Positions 1 through 11,429 of a stretch of DNA of 64,000 nt are shown here, one piece after another. Location: the NCBI GenBank assembly GCA_032433765.1, contig JAVIAB010000051.1:145348068-145412067 (forward strand), written 5' to 3'. Numbering within the stretch: position 1 is the stretch's first letter; each line of letters opens with the position of its first letter. The position numbers and the translations under genes are program-made. Under the pieces are notes generated by a model. That model had not been told where the DNA came from. It did no database searches and saw only the letters and a program-made list of their open reading frames with translations. The stretch is from Megaustenia siamemsis. Its lineage: Eukaryota; Mollusca; Gastropoda; Stylommatophora; Ariophantidae.

Positions 1-712
1 CTGTTACAGCAGTTACTGATTCTCTTGTAGGACTAATCTGTTACAGCAGTTACTGATTCTCTTGTAGGACTAATCTGTTACAGCAGTTACTGATTCTCTT
101 GTAGGACTAATCTGTTACAGCAGTTACTGATTCTCTTTTAGGACTAATCTGTTACAGCAGTTACTGATTCTCTTGTAGGACTAATCTGTTACAGCAGTTA
201 CTGATTCTCTTTTAGGACTAATCTGTTACAGCAGTTACTGATTCTCTTGTAGGACTAATCTGTTACAGCAGTTACTGATTCTCCTTTAGGACTAATCTGT
301 TACAGCAGTTACTGATTCTCTTTTAGGACTAATCTGTTACAGCAGTTACTGATTCTCTTTTAGGGCTAATCTGTTACAGCAGTTACTGATTCCCTTTTAG
401 GACTAATCTGTTACAGCAGTTACTGATTCTCTTTTAGGGCTAATCTGTTACAGCAGTTACTGATTCTCTTGTAGGACTAATCTGTTACAGCAGTTTCTGA
501 TTCTCTGTTAGGGCTAATCTGTTACAGCAGTTTCTGATTCTCTGTTACGGCTAATCTGTTACAGTAGTTTCTGATTCTCTGTTAGGGCTAATCTGTTACA
601 GCAGTTTCTGATTCTCTGTTAGGGCTAATCTGTTACAGTAGTTTCTGATTCTCTTTTAGGACTAATCTGTTACAGCAGTTTCTGATTCTCTTTTAGGACT
701 AATCTGTTACAG
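1..712. repeat. 37-bp minisatellite, ~19 copies, in PRELID1-like intron
   Basis: The unit carries CTGTTACAGCAG, then a CTGATTCTCTT(G/T)TAG tract, then GACTAAT. Copies differ at a few positions, and the later copies share a TTTCTG variant. The array runs off the left edge of the window and ends only 26 bases before the exon at 739. Every unit holds pyrimidine-plus-AG motifs that look like 3' splice sites, and a CTAAT branch-point-like motif. Confidence 0.95.
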
Positions 713-738
713 TTTTTATTTCTGCTTCTTCCTTACAG

Positions 739-955
739 CAAACATGTACTGACAGAAGATGTGGTGGCCAGGCGAATAGATGGCCAGAGATTGATCTCTG
801 TGCGTATTCTTACAAAAACGAACAAGATTCCTAAATGGGGTGAACGTCTTGTTGGTCAAAATAAAAACATATTGATCATAGAAGAGTCTGTTGTAGATCC
901 AAAGGAAAAAACTGTTACAACATACACACGTAACATTGGGCTTCAGAAAGTTATG
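739..955 (+). CDS. PRELID1: PRELID1-like protein, internal coding exon (PRELI/MSF1 domain)
   Basis: This exon encodes the middle of a PRELI/MSF1-domain protein. Family members carry phosphatidic acid between mitochondrial membranes, in complex with TRIAP1 in the intermembrane space (known for the family). The frame opens with KHVLTEDVVARR and continues through the conserved LTKTNKIPKWGERL stretch to VVDPKEKTVTTYTRNI, which matches the PRELID1/slowmo group and PRELID1 best. The acceptor is a pyrimidine tract ending TTACAG at 733-738; the donor is GTAAGT at 956. The exon begins with the last base of a split codon and ends in phase 0. The first ~30 residues must lie in an exon left of the window. 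The tandem array directly upstream is unusual. Confidence 0.9.
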
Positions 956-1289
956 GTAAGTGCAGCATAAGGTTATGTACATTCATGCTTATTTCTGTAT
1001 TTATTCTGGAAAGGGTGCTTACATTTTAAATTGTAAAATGTGGGTATGTATAATAACATTGGGGGCAATATCATGAAGTGCTCTGTTATTTAAGCATTGG
1101 TTGGCCAGAGACTTCTTACTGTGGTTGCCTTCAGCACAAATGCCTTAGTGGTGGCCTTGACCTACCCAGAGCTTGAACTCTGTCCCAATATTTTGTGAAA
1201 GTCAATTTGTAGCAGTAAGTATATTTATGCTAATACATCAAATATTATAATAATTTTAGTATTATGGTAATGTTATTATATTGTATTAA

Positions 1290-1460
1290 GGGAGCCGCGA
1301 TAGCTCAGTGGTTAGTGAACTGGACTACAAGGGGTAGGGTTCGATCCCAACCGATGGCTTCCGGGTTCACCCAGCCTTAAATGGGTACCGGATTTTTTTC
1401 TGGGAAAATAAAGCAGCACAGGTGTAATACCGACCACATTCCCCAAAAATCATGTGCACA
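1290..1460 (+). mobile_element. tRNA-derived SINE (family A), 3'-truncated
   Basis: The head resembles a tRNA with an A box (TAGCTCAGTGG) and a B box (GGTTCGATCCC). It is followed by the family body GGGTTCACCCAGCCTTAAAT and GGGTACCGG. Similarity to other copies here (11795, 21761, 38930, 57571) stops after CATGTGC, so the 3' tail is missing. Confidence 0.85.
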
Positions 1461-2599
1461 TTGAGTTTTAAAACTAACAAAATATCTCCACGTTGCTCAG
1501 CCTTTGGCTATCTATTGCAAATACATGATTGTAAGGAACCACACCTTCCACCAGTGATTGCACTGCCTTCTGCCAGGTTATCTTTGGCCTGATTGCTTTT
1601 CACCTGCCAACATGAGTCTACCTCAAGGCTGTCCTTGTTGATCTCTTTTGAGTATACAGCCTCTCCCAGCTGTTTAAATCTTTGCTCGTTAACAGTGTCA
1701 TTGATTGCTGTGGTTCCGCTGTTGGGTAATTCCTGGTTGCTGATTTTGTTGACTGTGTTCTTAGAATTTTCTGAAATTAGTTATGTGAAATGATGACATT
1801 CTTGTTTACTTTCCAGTTGTTCTGCAGTGTTAAGTCCTATATACAAACCACCTCTGTTTTTCTGTTGTATATTGTATTGGTCAAGCTTTGGTAGTGGTGG
1901 ATTCTGCAAATAATTTAGGTTACAACTTTTTAGTCATTGTTATTCCTTCTTGTTGTACCTCCTCAAGATCTACATCTGGTGTTACTATTTTTCCCAGAAA
2001 TATGAAAGTATTTGCTGCTGCAGTTTCCTGATTCACTGTTTGGTTTTTTTTTTTTTAATTTGTATACAGTTTTTTTATATTTAATGTCTGACTTATTTAT
2101 CTTTATGAGATTATGTTCAGTTGTTGGTAAAATTAATCAGTTGCTTTATTATCACAGTCATTAATTGGTTTGCAGCATTGCACTATGGTGATGCTGTTAA
2201 CCTATTTCCTGCTTTAATCTTAACAGCCTTCTGTTGGTTGGTTCTCCTCTAGCATTGTTCATTATATTCTTGTCAGTAGTATTATTGCAATTTCTTTGTA
2301 GTACGTATACACATATATATTAAAGATTTTTGTTCTCCAAATGAATGCAGATTTGAATTACAGTAGGGTCCACAATTTTTGTTTTCTATTGTGATTGAAG
2401 TAAAACTCTGAACCAAACCACTCAGTGTAACTGTACTGGGTTGGCTGCCATTATTCTCCAGCCTCAAAGAGAAACCTGTCCCTGTAGACAGATATTTGAT
2501 GATAGCTCTAGCAATATTTTGTTATTTAAAGAACAGTTCCTGGTGTACAGCTGGCAATCAGAAAGTTACCAGACCCTGCCTAGAACATTACAGGTGCAC

Positions 2600-3650
2600 C
2601 TTATTACAGTTTAGCCACCTCACCTCCTACATAGTTGCCTTGTGAATGTCCACATACACAGTTATCCCAATGCCTCTTCATTGCCTCAGACGCACCATGC
2701 AAGTATTTTTTCTTCATAGCAGTTCAAAGCTGCTTGTGATCCCAGTATGGTGTCATCTTTGGTGTGTCGAAGTGACACCTTTTCAGTTTAGGGAGCAATG
2801 CACTGTTGTGGTTGCTTGGATCAGATGAATATGAATGAGGGTTTGGACCATCAGCATGTTGTTTTCTGTTTATAAAAAAATGGCCTCATTCTGAGTGAAG
2901 TTTGAACTGGTTTTTTGTTTGGATACAACAGACACTTGCAGATTCTGCCACAGTTTCTGTCTTCATCACACATATTCTCTTAAGTGCCCTAAAACACAGC
3001 AGTAGAATTTCAGAACTCATCTTTATGCCAAGAGGAACAAATTCTAGGTGAATGATGCCATGGACATCACAACAAACAATCATCTTCTTGTTTGCTCACC
3101 TGACTTGCCACATCTCTTTGGTCTTGATGATTGTGGGGTCCACTGTTGTTTTAACCCCGTGTCGTAGCTATAAATGCATCTTACATTTTCTACATGATGG
3201 TCCCAGAGATGAAAGTCAAGGAAACATCAAAACACTTCTGTTTTTAATTGAGTGTCAGGAGCCCAGGGATGAACCTTACATAGATGCTGCATGTGTTCTG
3301 GCTTTCCATTGGATCTCCTGACAGACTCTATAACTGATTCAGCCACGAGAGAAATCTGATGGATTGATTGGGTACAATCATCATGGGTCAGTTCACAAAT
3401 TTTATCCACCTTTTGTGAAATTTTGCTGGTGACTGGATGCCTTTACTGCTGATCACCTCGAACAGACACTTGACCAGCCTTGGGACAAGCATTCCAGTCA
3501 AGGATCTGCATCCAATCTAATGAATGTCTGTCAAAGGTCTGAATAAGCATTTTAAGGGCCTCATCAGCAGATTTGGCAAACTTCATTAAAATTTGATTGA
3601 AAACTTTGCTAGAATTTGTCAACCATTGTGATCACAGATAGCTGATACGC
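2600..3650 (-). pseudogene. Decayed mariner-like transposase in intron
   Basis: Translating the minus strand in shifting frames gives a run of mariner/SETMAR-type transposase landmarks in the right order. These are an N-terminal helix-turn-helix region (about 3430-3640, with KVDKICELTHDD near 3380-3400), a segment with YSYDTGLKQQW near 3160, the DVHGIIHLEFVPLG motif near 3030-3070, and a C-terminal KLKRCHFDTPK block near 2760-2790. Many stops and frameshifts show it is dead. It lies antisense to the host gene. I could not define its terminal inverted repeats. Confidence 0.7.
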
Positions 3651-3850
3651 ATGGTCAGAAAATGGCATGTACAAGCTGACCATATGTCCACAGCATGATC
3701 TGTTACATGGACTGAGCGCACTTGCTAGCATTGACTCTGAGGTTCTTATGTGAATATATCAAGTGGTTACATCATGGTAATTAGTTCAGGAACTTTGTGA
3801 TAGCCCCTAGTATTTGTTAAATGATTAGCAATTTTCTCAGCTTCACACAT

Positions 3851-3902
3851 ATAGAGAACATAGATATAGAACATAGATATAGAACATAGATATAGAACAT
3901 TA
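3851..3902. repeat. 13-bp tandem repeat, ~4 copies
   Basis: A short array with the unit ATAGAACATAGAT lies 45 bases before the acceptor of the last exon. Confidence 0.8.
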
Positions 3903-3945
3903 ATATTGCTAGGATTGTTGTCATTGACTTGTCAATGTTTTTCAG

Positions 3946-4254
3946 AGCGTGGAAGAGAAATGCGTCTATAAAGTCAGCAGTGAGAATCCTGCGTGGACAG
4001 TCTGTGAAAAATCAGCATGGATATCCTCAACATTGTTTGGAGTTGGCAGCGCCATTGAGATATTTGGTGCCCAGAGGTTTCGTAATAATGCAACGAAGGC
4101 TGCCCAGGGTTTTGATTACATACTGACGCACTTGTTCAGAGCTGACCACCTCAAGCACCACCCACTGCTCATGAGCGACAAAATCAAGGAGACCACTCGT
4201 AAAGCTGCAGAAATTGCAAAGTCTAAAACCACTATGTTTTCCAGGGCAACATAG
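3946..4254 (+). CDS. PRELID1: PRELID1-like protein, last coding exon
   Basis: This exon encodes the C-terminal half of the PRELI domain. It opens SVEEKCVYKV, continues with the aromatic-rich TVCEKSAWISSTLFGVGSAI stretch and a GFDYILTHL helix, and ends in a lysine/alanine-rich helical tail (AAEIAKSKTTMF) like the tail of PRELID1. It joins in phase 0 to the exon ending at 955. Stop TAG is at 4252-4254. The two exons give about 174 residues; with the missing first exon the protein would be near the usual ~210-220. No breaks are seen, so the gene looks functional. Confidence 0.9.
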   Translation, partial: SVEEKCVYKVSSENPAWTVCEKSAWISSTLFGVGSAIEIFGAQRFRNNATKAAQGFDYILTHLFRADHLKHHPLLMSDKIKETTRKAAEIAKSKTTMFSRAT

Positions 4255-4745
4255 ATCACAAGGTTGATCCATTCCATATGTTCATCTGCACTGGTTAACA
4301 AATACCTTGATATTCAAGTACTGTCACACTGCCATCAGACTAGACTGTCATTTTCAAGAGAACAAATCATTTTATTTGTTGAGTGGTAACATTTATTTTA
4401 GTACACAAGTAATGTCCTTATTGTTCTGGTTTTTTCTGCACTTTCTGGTCATTTGTTTGTTTAGGGCATTTAATTTTAAATCTGTGCATGCCATGTGGCT
4501 TCAGTTTTGTAAATTAGTTTGACATTAGTACATGTTCTAGTGTGAATATGGTGGATTTGCTCAATCCATTTTAACAGCAGCATTAATGAATCTGTTTACA
4601 TGAAAGAAGTATTAATAGCTTGCTTGTAAAAGTGTGCACTTGTTACATCTATTTGCTCTGTCATTATTCATCTTTGTGAAAACAAAGCTACTGCTTTATT
4701 TAATTTTCTTCATCTTTTCAATAAAGTGTCTGCTCCTGAATGAAT
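4255..4745 (+). other. 3' untranslated region of the PRELID1-like gene
   Basis: AT-rich untranslated sequence of about 490 bases runs from the stop codon to the poly(A) signal, with a GT-rich stretch just after. The end point is estimated from the signal. Confidence 0.65.
4720..4725 (+). terminator. Poly(A) signal AATAAA of the PRELID1-like gene
   Basis: AATAAA lies 466 bases after the stop codon and is followed within 30 bases by a GT/TG-rich downstream element. Confidence 0.75.
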
Positions 4746-6600
4746 GTTGTTGATAATTTCCTTAGTCAGACTTTCTGTGGCTTTGTACATAGATATCCAA
4801 CCATAGGTCGGCAGCTAGAGATGTTAGATTACCTATCATTTGTCTAGTCAGTAAGAAAGTGGGTAGATGGTGACAGATACTGACAACTTAGAACATGCCA
4901 AATATCTGTTTGTGGTTTCTGTGCTACAAGTTGAGGTATACCAAAGTTTTCTGATCAAATCAGAAATTTGTTCAAGTAGTTGTAAACAAATTTAATCTTC
5001 TAATTTGTGAAGAGAAGTAATTGAGCTTGTTGCATCCAATATTGTGGAGAGCGCATTCCCTAGAATAGCATACATACCTCAATAAGTGTTTTTTTTTTTG
5101 TTCTGTTTTTTTTTTTTTTTTGAGAGCGTGGTAGTCTCTGCAATGTGTATTTTGAGCTGTAGTAATTGTGTATTTGTTTTTAACTTATGCCAAGTCTGCA
5201 AGAATGTGGATGCTTTTTTAATACTTGAAACTTAATAGATTTACTCTTTGACATATTCTACGGCAGTGTGATTTTTAAAAATCTTTTTTTTCCGTCACAG
5301 AATTAAAAGATGAAATAATTGAACACGTTAATGTGTTTACTTGTGTTCCACTGTGCTGTCTGTTACCCACTGTGTTAGAACAGTATATCTCAACCTTCTC
5401 TAAACCGTATATCATCAAAGAAACTAATGTTAAAACATGATTTTGTTTCTCGTATCTGCTGCGACACAAAGGCAGATTATTACTTTGGGAATGGGAATAA
5501 AGAACATATGCCCTGTGCAGTGGCCAAGTAGTAAGTGTTTAGATTAGGGTTTCTATTTCTCCTCTTGTAGAAGCTCTGTGATGCAGCTTAGGGATTCGAT
5601 TTATCAGCATTGCCTATTTGGCAAAATGACTTCTCGGTCCTTCACCTTTTACACCACGGGTAGGAAATATAAAGCTTGCAGGCCGGTACAATTATAAAGT
5701 AACAACATTTTAAAAAATTATTTGCTTATAAGCTTTGCCAAAAGGCAAATATTTAGTCATATCTCCTATCATGCAAGTTGAATATGTTTTCTAAACTAAC
5801 ATAGATTGCAAAGATCGGCTTTAATAATGTGACATCAGTCATTTTAACTGTTGACAATTCTGCAAGATCAAAAGAGCTCTGTCTTTAGTGTCAGGATGCA
5901 TAAGTGATCAATGTTGATGGAGTGTACATTTTAATGTGTACATTGTACGTTAGGTATTGAGACTCTTAGGCACCAGCCTTCTGTTTTTGCTTTCTACAAT
6001 TCTGCAACATTGAAAGGATTCTACAACTTTGCTTTTAGTATTGGACTGGGTAAAGGTCAGGAATTGTGGTAGTGGAGGTGTTAATATATGTACATTTTAA
6101 AAAGGAAAGAATTGAAAGTTAGTATTCACTCGTCTGTCTTACACAATGGCACTATCAAGCAAATAAAAGTAGATAAAGAATTTTGTACTTTCTAGGAACG
6201 ATGAATTATTTCTTTATTCTGTATAGCAATAGTTCTATGTGTTTAATCTGCAATGAAAACACAAGCCTCTCACTAAAACTAAAGGGTTTCTGGGGACTCT
6301 TGCGCCATTCTTTAGAACAAGGGCAGGGAACCTGTGCATCAGAACCAAGCCATTCTGATTGGCCAATGGGGTTGATTGAAAATGACTAAACAGTTCGGCT
6401 TTTTGAGCTGAAAGATAATTAAAATGTAAACACACTTACACAGTGTGTTTTTTTTCTTGTTCACATCAACATAATCTACAACCAAGAGGAAAATCATGGG
6501 TAGGTGAATGTTCAATACGTGTGCTCAGTCAAGGCCATAGAGCCTGAGAAAAATTAATGTGAGTACCGTCAGATTGCAGTACATCTTTTCCACTGTCGTC
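4746..6600. other. Intergenic DNA, no gene recognised
   Basis: AT-rich sequence with poly(T) tracts near 5090-5120. Only short scattered reading frames without recognisable motifs are seen. Confidence 0.6.
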
Positions 6601-6630
6601 ACACTTGACAAAGAATGTAGACAAGACCCC

Positions 6631-7044
6631 TTAGTCTTTGAGGTGAGGATAGAAGTGTAGGCCTTGATTTTCAAGAACTTCTGAGAGTGACACAATTATT
6701 TCCATAGATGGGTCTGTTGTTTGATTATTGCTTCTCATATTGGAGGTGGAAATGCAAAGTAAGACAGTGGTGGTTTCGCATTGACTACAAGTAGTTTGAT
6801 TATGGAAATTATGACGGTCACTAAAGTATTGGCCTGGCTTGAGACACAGGCTACATGTTTCCTCATAAAGATGGCAACTGGCTGGGCTTGATGGCATTGC
6901 TAGAGATTCTAGCTGCACAAAAGTGTGCTTCATTTTCTTGAGAGGGCACACGGATGTGAGCGTGCTGATATACTTAACACTTTGGCTGGTATGGAGTGCA
7001 GAAAAGCAATGGACCACATTGACATTCTGAATGCTATGGAGCAC
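6631..7044 (-). pseudogene. 137-codon Cys/His-rich open frame, possibly a TRIM/B-box remnant
   Basis: This open frame is unbroken but not clearly coding. Residues ~45-95 are rich in cysteine and histidine (SPASCHLYEETCSLCLK, DRHNFHNQTTCSQCE), a spacing that recalls a degraded B-box of a TRIM-like protein. There is no RING partner and no splice context I can support. A chance frame is equally possible. Confidence 0.22.
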
Positions 7045-7550
7045 TGAATGAAAACCAACTAAAAAAGTTGACTAATTCTGCAACGATAAACAGAATGCAT
7101 AAATATCTTGTCAAGGTGAACGACTAGACAGGATCATTTCGTAAGAAGCCAACAGCATACTTGTTAACGAACACAAGGGATTTTGTGTATCACTTCACAT
7201 TGAGGGATATAATCACTTATGGACTTGTCCAGTATGTAATATGCCTTTTTGACTAAACTAAACTTCTGTAGTAATAGTTTACTTTCCTCCGTTTCCATTG
7301 CCTTTCAGTGGCAAGGTTAAATATAGTGTTTAGGTCAGTGCATTGTAATGTGTCTCAGGAATGGTCATTCCAAATAAGACGTGTTTATAAACACATATCA
7401 TGGCACAAGCCAACTCTGACGACTTTCAGCTATGACGGATCAGATCTGACACTATATTATTACATAACTCAATAGATGTTCTACTGTAGAGTCAGGTTTT
7501 ATGTATTAAAACTTTACCAGTAGAACATCTGTACAAATGTGCTCCTCCGA

Positions 7551-7660
7551 TGTGTCTCCACAACAGTGTGGTAGAGGGGGTTGTGTGTCCACATCCCCAA
7601 GAGCTGTTCTAGTGGTAGAGGGACCCGTGTGCCCACATCTCCAAGAGCTGTTCTAGAGGT
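7551..7660. repeat. ~45-bp imperfect duplication
   Basis: Two neighbouring copies share CCAAGAGCTGTTCTAG and GTGTGTCCACATC-like text. The rest of 7,050-8,045 holds nothing I recognise. Confidence 0.6.
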
Positions 7661-8045
7661 AGAGGATCTATGCTGGGAAACTACTAGTCCAGCCCAGAAG
7701 TACTGGAACCTCTATAGCAGTAAGAGCCACCACCATAGGGAAAAACGTGATCCTAGCTTCTGTTAGCCAGCCTGTTTTGACGCAGACTGTTACAGTAAAA
7801 TGTACAACTGGTAGGCCTTGGTCAGCTGATGGTGTACCGACCCTGGTATCGCGTCCGCAGGTCGCAAGCGCTTTAATGTGGTATAGAGTTTCAGCATACA
7901 TAGGTCATACATATGAGTAAACAAGTATTGTGTGCGCTAGAGAGATGTGTACAACCCAAGTCAAAAACTGTTGTCAGCATTGCTTGTACTTGGCAGCTGT
8001 TTTGATCGTCACGCCTGAGCTAACTAGGACTATGAACGCGAAGTC

Positions 8046-8215
8046 ATGGTGTTGGAGTGGTTAGCGCACTCATCTACCATTCACAAATGTCCAGGTTTTC
8101 CCAAACGTGGTGAATTTTATATGTGCCAACACGGCTCCTGGGTTCGCCCAGTCGTTAAAAAAATGGTTACCAGAGACTGTCTGGGAACTTAGGGCTTGAT
8201 ACCAGCCTCATCAAC
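8046..8215 (+). mobile_element. Diverged tRNA-derived SINE (family B-like)
   Basis: The head has GGAGTGGTTAGCGCACTC, and the body has CTCCTGGGTTCGCCCAG followed by a GGTTACCAG motif. This matches the layout of the copies at 11153 and 58662, but is more diverged. Confidence 0.6.
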
Positions 8216-8294
8216 TGTGAATGACAAGTTCCTTATTGTTCCTTTAGTGCCAATATCATTAAAAATATGGCGCTAATTGTATGAATTGTTTCAT

Positions 8295-8715
8295 TTAAAA
8301 ACCGGTCAATATGGCGGATAGGCAGCAGGAACTTTTATGGGCTGCTTCTGAAGTGTTTCTTGTTGCAGTTTCCTCATATTCCAAGTCTGGCTTGCTGCCG
8401 GAGCTACTGAGTCTATTGTTCTGTGCACACTGTGAGCTGTGCGTTTCAACCGTTTTGATCGTGTTTCGATATTCCGATTGCTTACGATGAATAATTATAT
8501 CGTACGACGGGAAACAGGTGGCTATGTTCACTTTCTGTGTGGTTTCGCCTTATGGCTTTGGCGTGTTCTGAGACTGCTATGATGGGGACTGCAGCTACCT
8601 TTCTTTGTTTGGGAGATGAGATAAATTAATTTGGATGATTCCACCGGCACGGGCGGTTGAGCAATTATGGATTTTAATTCGTCTGCAGTGATACCGAAGC
8701 TAACCATAATCATGT
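8295..8715 (+). repeat. Dispersed repeat shared with 59512-59925
   Basis: About 400 bases are clearly similar to 59512-59925, sharing blocks such as GTTTCGATATTCC, GGCACGGGCGGTTGAGCAAT and TATGGATTTTAATTCG. No coding capacity is seen. At 59 kb this repeat directly follows the one shared with 26655-26965, so both may belong to one longer family. Confidence 0.85.
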
Positions 8716-8731
8716 TTCTCGTAAACAACAC

Positions 8732-9469
8732 TTGGCGTTACTCTATCTATTGACCTTTCGAGCCGTAACCGGCCCATAGGGCGTAGACCAAGATACACCT
8801 TCTCCTATATGAATTTTTGTTCTAGCAGTTTTCTTTTAAAGATATTTTATCAAATCTCGCCATCTGTCTCTGTTCTGTGCAAGCAGTTCTATCTCATTGA
8901 GGGAGCCGATTCCTGCTGCTCTTGCCTCTCTCATCAATGTTCTTCTCAGTGTCTCCCTGGGTCTTCCTCTTTTTCTTTTACCTGTTGTTTCCCATATGAG
9001 GGCTTGCTTTGCTATTCGATTATTATCTCTTCTCATCACATGTCCAACGTATGACCATCGTCTTTTCTTTATTACTGAAGATATTAGTGGTTGATTGGCG
9101 ATTTCTCTAATTTCCTCGTTTGTTTTGAATTCGTTCCATTCTATACCAAGTATTTTCCTTAGACATTTATTTTCGAATGCGTTCAACTTTGTTTCTATAT
9201 CTCTTGTTGTTTTCCAGCTTTCACACGCATACGTAAGGGTTGATAGTACATTTGATTTGAATAGCCTAAGTTTTGTGTTTGTGCTAATGAGTTTTGATTT
9301 CCACAACTTTTCAAGGCTTCTGAAAGACATTGCTGCTTTAGCCAGTCTGATTCTAATTTCTTTGCTCGTATCCCCTTCTCGATCAATGTGACTTCCAAGA
9401 TAGATAAAGTGATCGATCTCTTCTACTGGTTTGTTTTCCATGTATATTTTGTCACTTGTTGGCGTTACT
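8732..9469 (-). mobile_element. 5'-truncated young LINE copy with 11-bp target-site duplications
   Basis: The element spans 8743-9458 and is flanked by TTGGCGTTACT at 8732-8742 and 9459-9469. It is a 3' piece of the full-length LINE at 29252, with only two amino-acid differences noticed over its ~200-residue frame (8836-9441). Its 3' end carries the same short ATAG-type tail. 5' truncation, short 3' tail and direct duplications are hallmarks of target-primed reverse transcription. Confidence 0.93.
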
Positions 9470-9659
9470 GAACACCTGATTTATTTGCATAGAATAATAT
9501 GAATCTGTAATGATGCACGCTATAGTAACGTTATTGTAGACAATCGGACGCCTGCCTTGGAGATAACCAGTTTCAGATGAATAGATGATTCATAATAAGT
9601 ACTTCTGGAACAATCTAAGTAATTATGCCATTAACTATTTGTTTATCGATTTGATTAGT

Positions 9660-9965
9660 GAACTAATATAGCTTAACATCTACAAGCGTTGAACTAATAT
9701 AGCTTAACATCTACAAGCATTGAACTAATATAGCTTAACATCTACAAGCGTTGAACTAATATAGCTTAACATCTACAAGCATTGAACTAACATAGCTTAA
9801 CATCTACAAGCGTTGAACTAATATAGCTTAACATCTACAAGCGTTGAACTAATATAGCTTAACATCTACAAGCGTTGAACTAATATAGCTTAACATCTAC
9901 AAGCGTTGACCTAATATAGCTTAACATCTACAAGCGTTGAACTAATATAGCTTAACATCTACAAG
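9660..9965. repeat. 31-bp minisatellite, ~10 copies
   Basis: The unit contains GAACTAATATAGCTTAACAT and CTACAAGC(G/A)TT; copies are almost identical. Confidence 0.95.
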
Positions 9966-10904
9966 CCAACGCAGATGTTTCTTTCTTTTCCATTTTCTTT
10001 CTTTTCCTTTTTCTTTCTTTCCTCTTTCTTTCTTCTCCATCATTCGTTTACCCGAAGAGATCTGCAGCAAATGAGCTGAAAGCAGTCAACTACTCTTATC
10101 TGATTGATGGTGTAAGGATGAGTAAACCAGAACTGATCGAAAAAACACAGACATCAAACTTCAGTCTTACTTACTGAGTATCGTGTAGAAGAAGGAAGGC
10201 AAACCCGGTGTTTGAAAATAGATTGCTGAAATTAGCTACTGCTTTGAAAGAAGCAAATATCGTAGTATGCTGTTAACTAATACACAGCGTAACGTACGCT
10301 CATTTTACGCTCAAATCAGGTCGCAATAGGGCAGCAATTGTCTGGGCGAATATAGTCTTCTTCGTGTGCTAATTAGTGGAATGCGTTGCACGATGTATCG
10401 CACCTGTTGGACCAGAGCACACCTCCAGCAGCTTATATTTGTTCAGCACCGTTCTGTAAGAACGTATTTTTTTCTTTTTTAATCAAGAGTTACCCTCCCA
10501 TGATACTCTTATCTAACGTGTATTTCCCTGCGCGGGAACTGACTTCTAATGGACAAGAATGATACAAATAATATGTCGATTTTATGTTGAATTTTCTTGT
10601 TCTGTTTAAAAAAAATAAATAAATAAAGACCTGCATAAAAATATTGTTGTTTTAAGACAGTGTGGTCCTACCTTATCTTACCTGAGGGTCAAACACAACG
10701 ATTTGTAAAGGGTCGCGGGTCATCATACGATGTGATTGATATATAATATGATATAATCCCTCAAGTATATCAAGTCCTCATTTGCAATTGTCGTAGCAAA
10801 GTCAGCGACCCATAGCTGATGAAGATATCATTTAACCTTCCATTTAGGTTCGCAGCGTTAAAACAGCCTGGTTAAAGTGTTGGGAATCACTGTAGCTCCA
10901 CAGT
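9966..10904. other. Unannotated DNA
   Basis: It begins with a CT-rich stretch (9980-10040). A fragment at 10801-10822 resembles the dispersed repeat at 26675 (CAGCGACCCATAGCTGAT). Nothing else is recognised. Confidence 0.5.
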
Positions 10905-11090
10905 CTGATGATGCGTTCTGACCTGGCGCAAGCCATCAGCTATGAGTCGCTGTCAGCTTCACAGTCTGTTGATGCGATCAGCTATGAGTCGCTGTCAGCT
11001 TCACAGTCTGTTGATGCGATCAGCTATGAGTCGCTGTCAGCATCACAGTCTGTTGATGCGATCAGCTATGAGTCGCCGTCAGCTTCCGGT
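10905..11090. repeat. 42-bp minisatellite, ~4 copies
   Basis: ATCAGCTATGAGTCGCTGTC starts recur at 10935, 10977, 11019 and 11061, exactly 42 bases apart. The unit is a multiple of three, so short frames stay open; these are not called as genes. Confidence 0.95.
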
Positions 11091-11152
11091 TGTGTTGCTG
11101 TCAAGAGTGTTTCCTCGTGTTCAGTTTAGCAGTTTGAAATTGGCATATATAT

Positions 11153-11405
11153 GAACCTCTGTGGTTGAGTGGTTAGCGCGATAGCTTCCTACTCAGAATG
11201 GTCGAGATTCAAATCCCACAAATTAATTTTTTGGACCAACAAAGTTCCTGGGTTCATCCAGCCTCTAGAAATGAGTACCAGCGATTTTTTTGGGTAGTAA
11301 ACCCGGTCTGGCGTTATACTGACCATACCATGGAAAAATATGGTCACTACCACCGTACACTCCATACGTCTAGCAAAGCCTGGAGGGAACCTCTACTTTT
11401 ACTTA
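11153..11405 (+). mobile_element. tRNA-derived SINE (family B)
   Basis: The tRNA-like head GTGGTTGAGTGGTTAGCGCG is followed by a diverged B box (GAGATTCAAATCCC), the GGGTTCATCCAGCC body, a TGAGTACCAG motif, and a tail with TATGGTCACTACCACC. It is the same family as 58662-58940. Confidence 0.8.
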
Positions 11406-11429
11406 ACAGACATAAATATGTATCATCAT

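Larger units (their letters stand above)
956..3945 (+). other. Intron of the PRELID1-like gene
   Basis: The intron starts GTAAGT at 956 and ends TTTTTCAG at 3938-3945. It contains a tRNA-derived SINE (1290-1460), a decayed mariner-like transposon on the opposite strand (about 2600-3650) and a short 13-bp repeat. Between about 1,460 and 2,600 it is AT-rich with no feature I can name. Confidence 0.85.

Noticed and set aside
716..982. 88-codon minus-strand frame over the PRELID1 exon
   Set aside because: Antisense shadow of the conserved exon.
1290..1360. tRNA gene
   Set aside because: The A and B boxes belong to a SINE head; the body continues as in other copies and the cloverleaf is not conserved.
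5275..5469. Short minus-strand frame in the intergenic region
   Set aside because: No motif, no splice or poly(A) context; chance-length frame.
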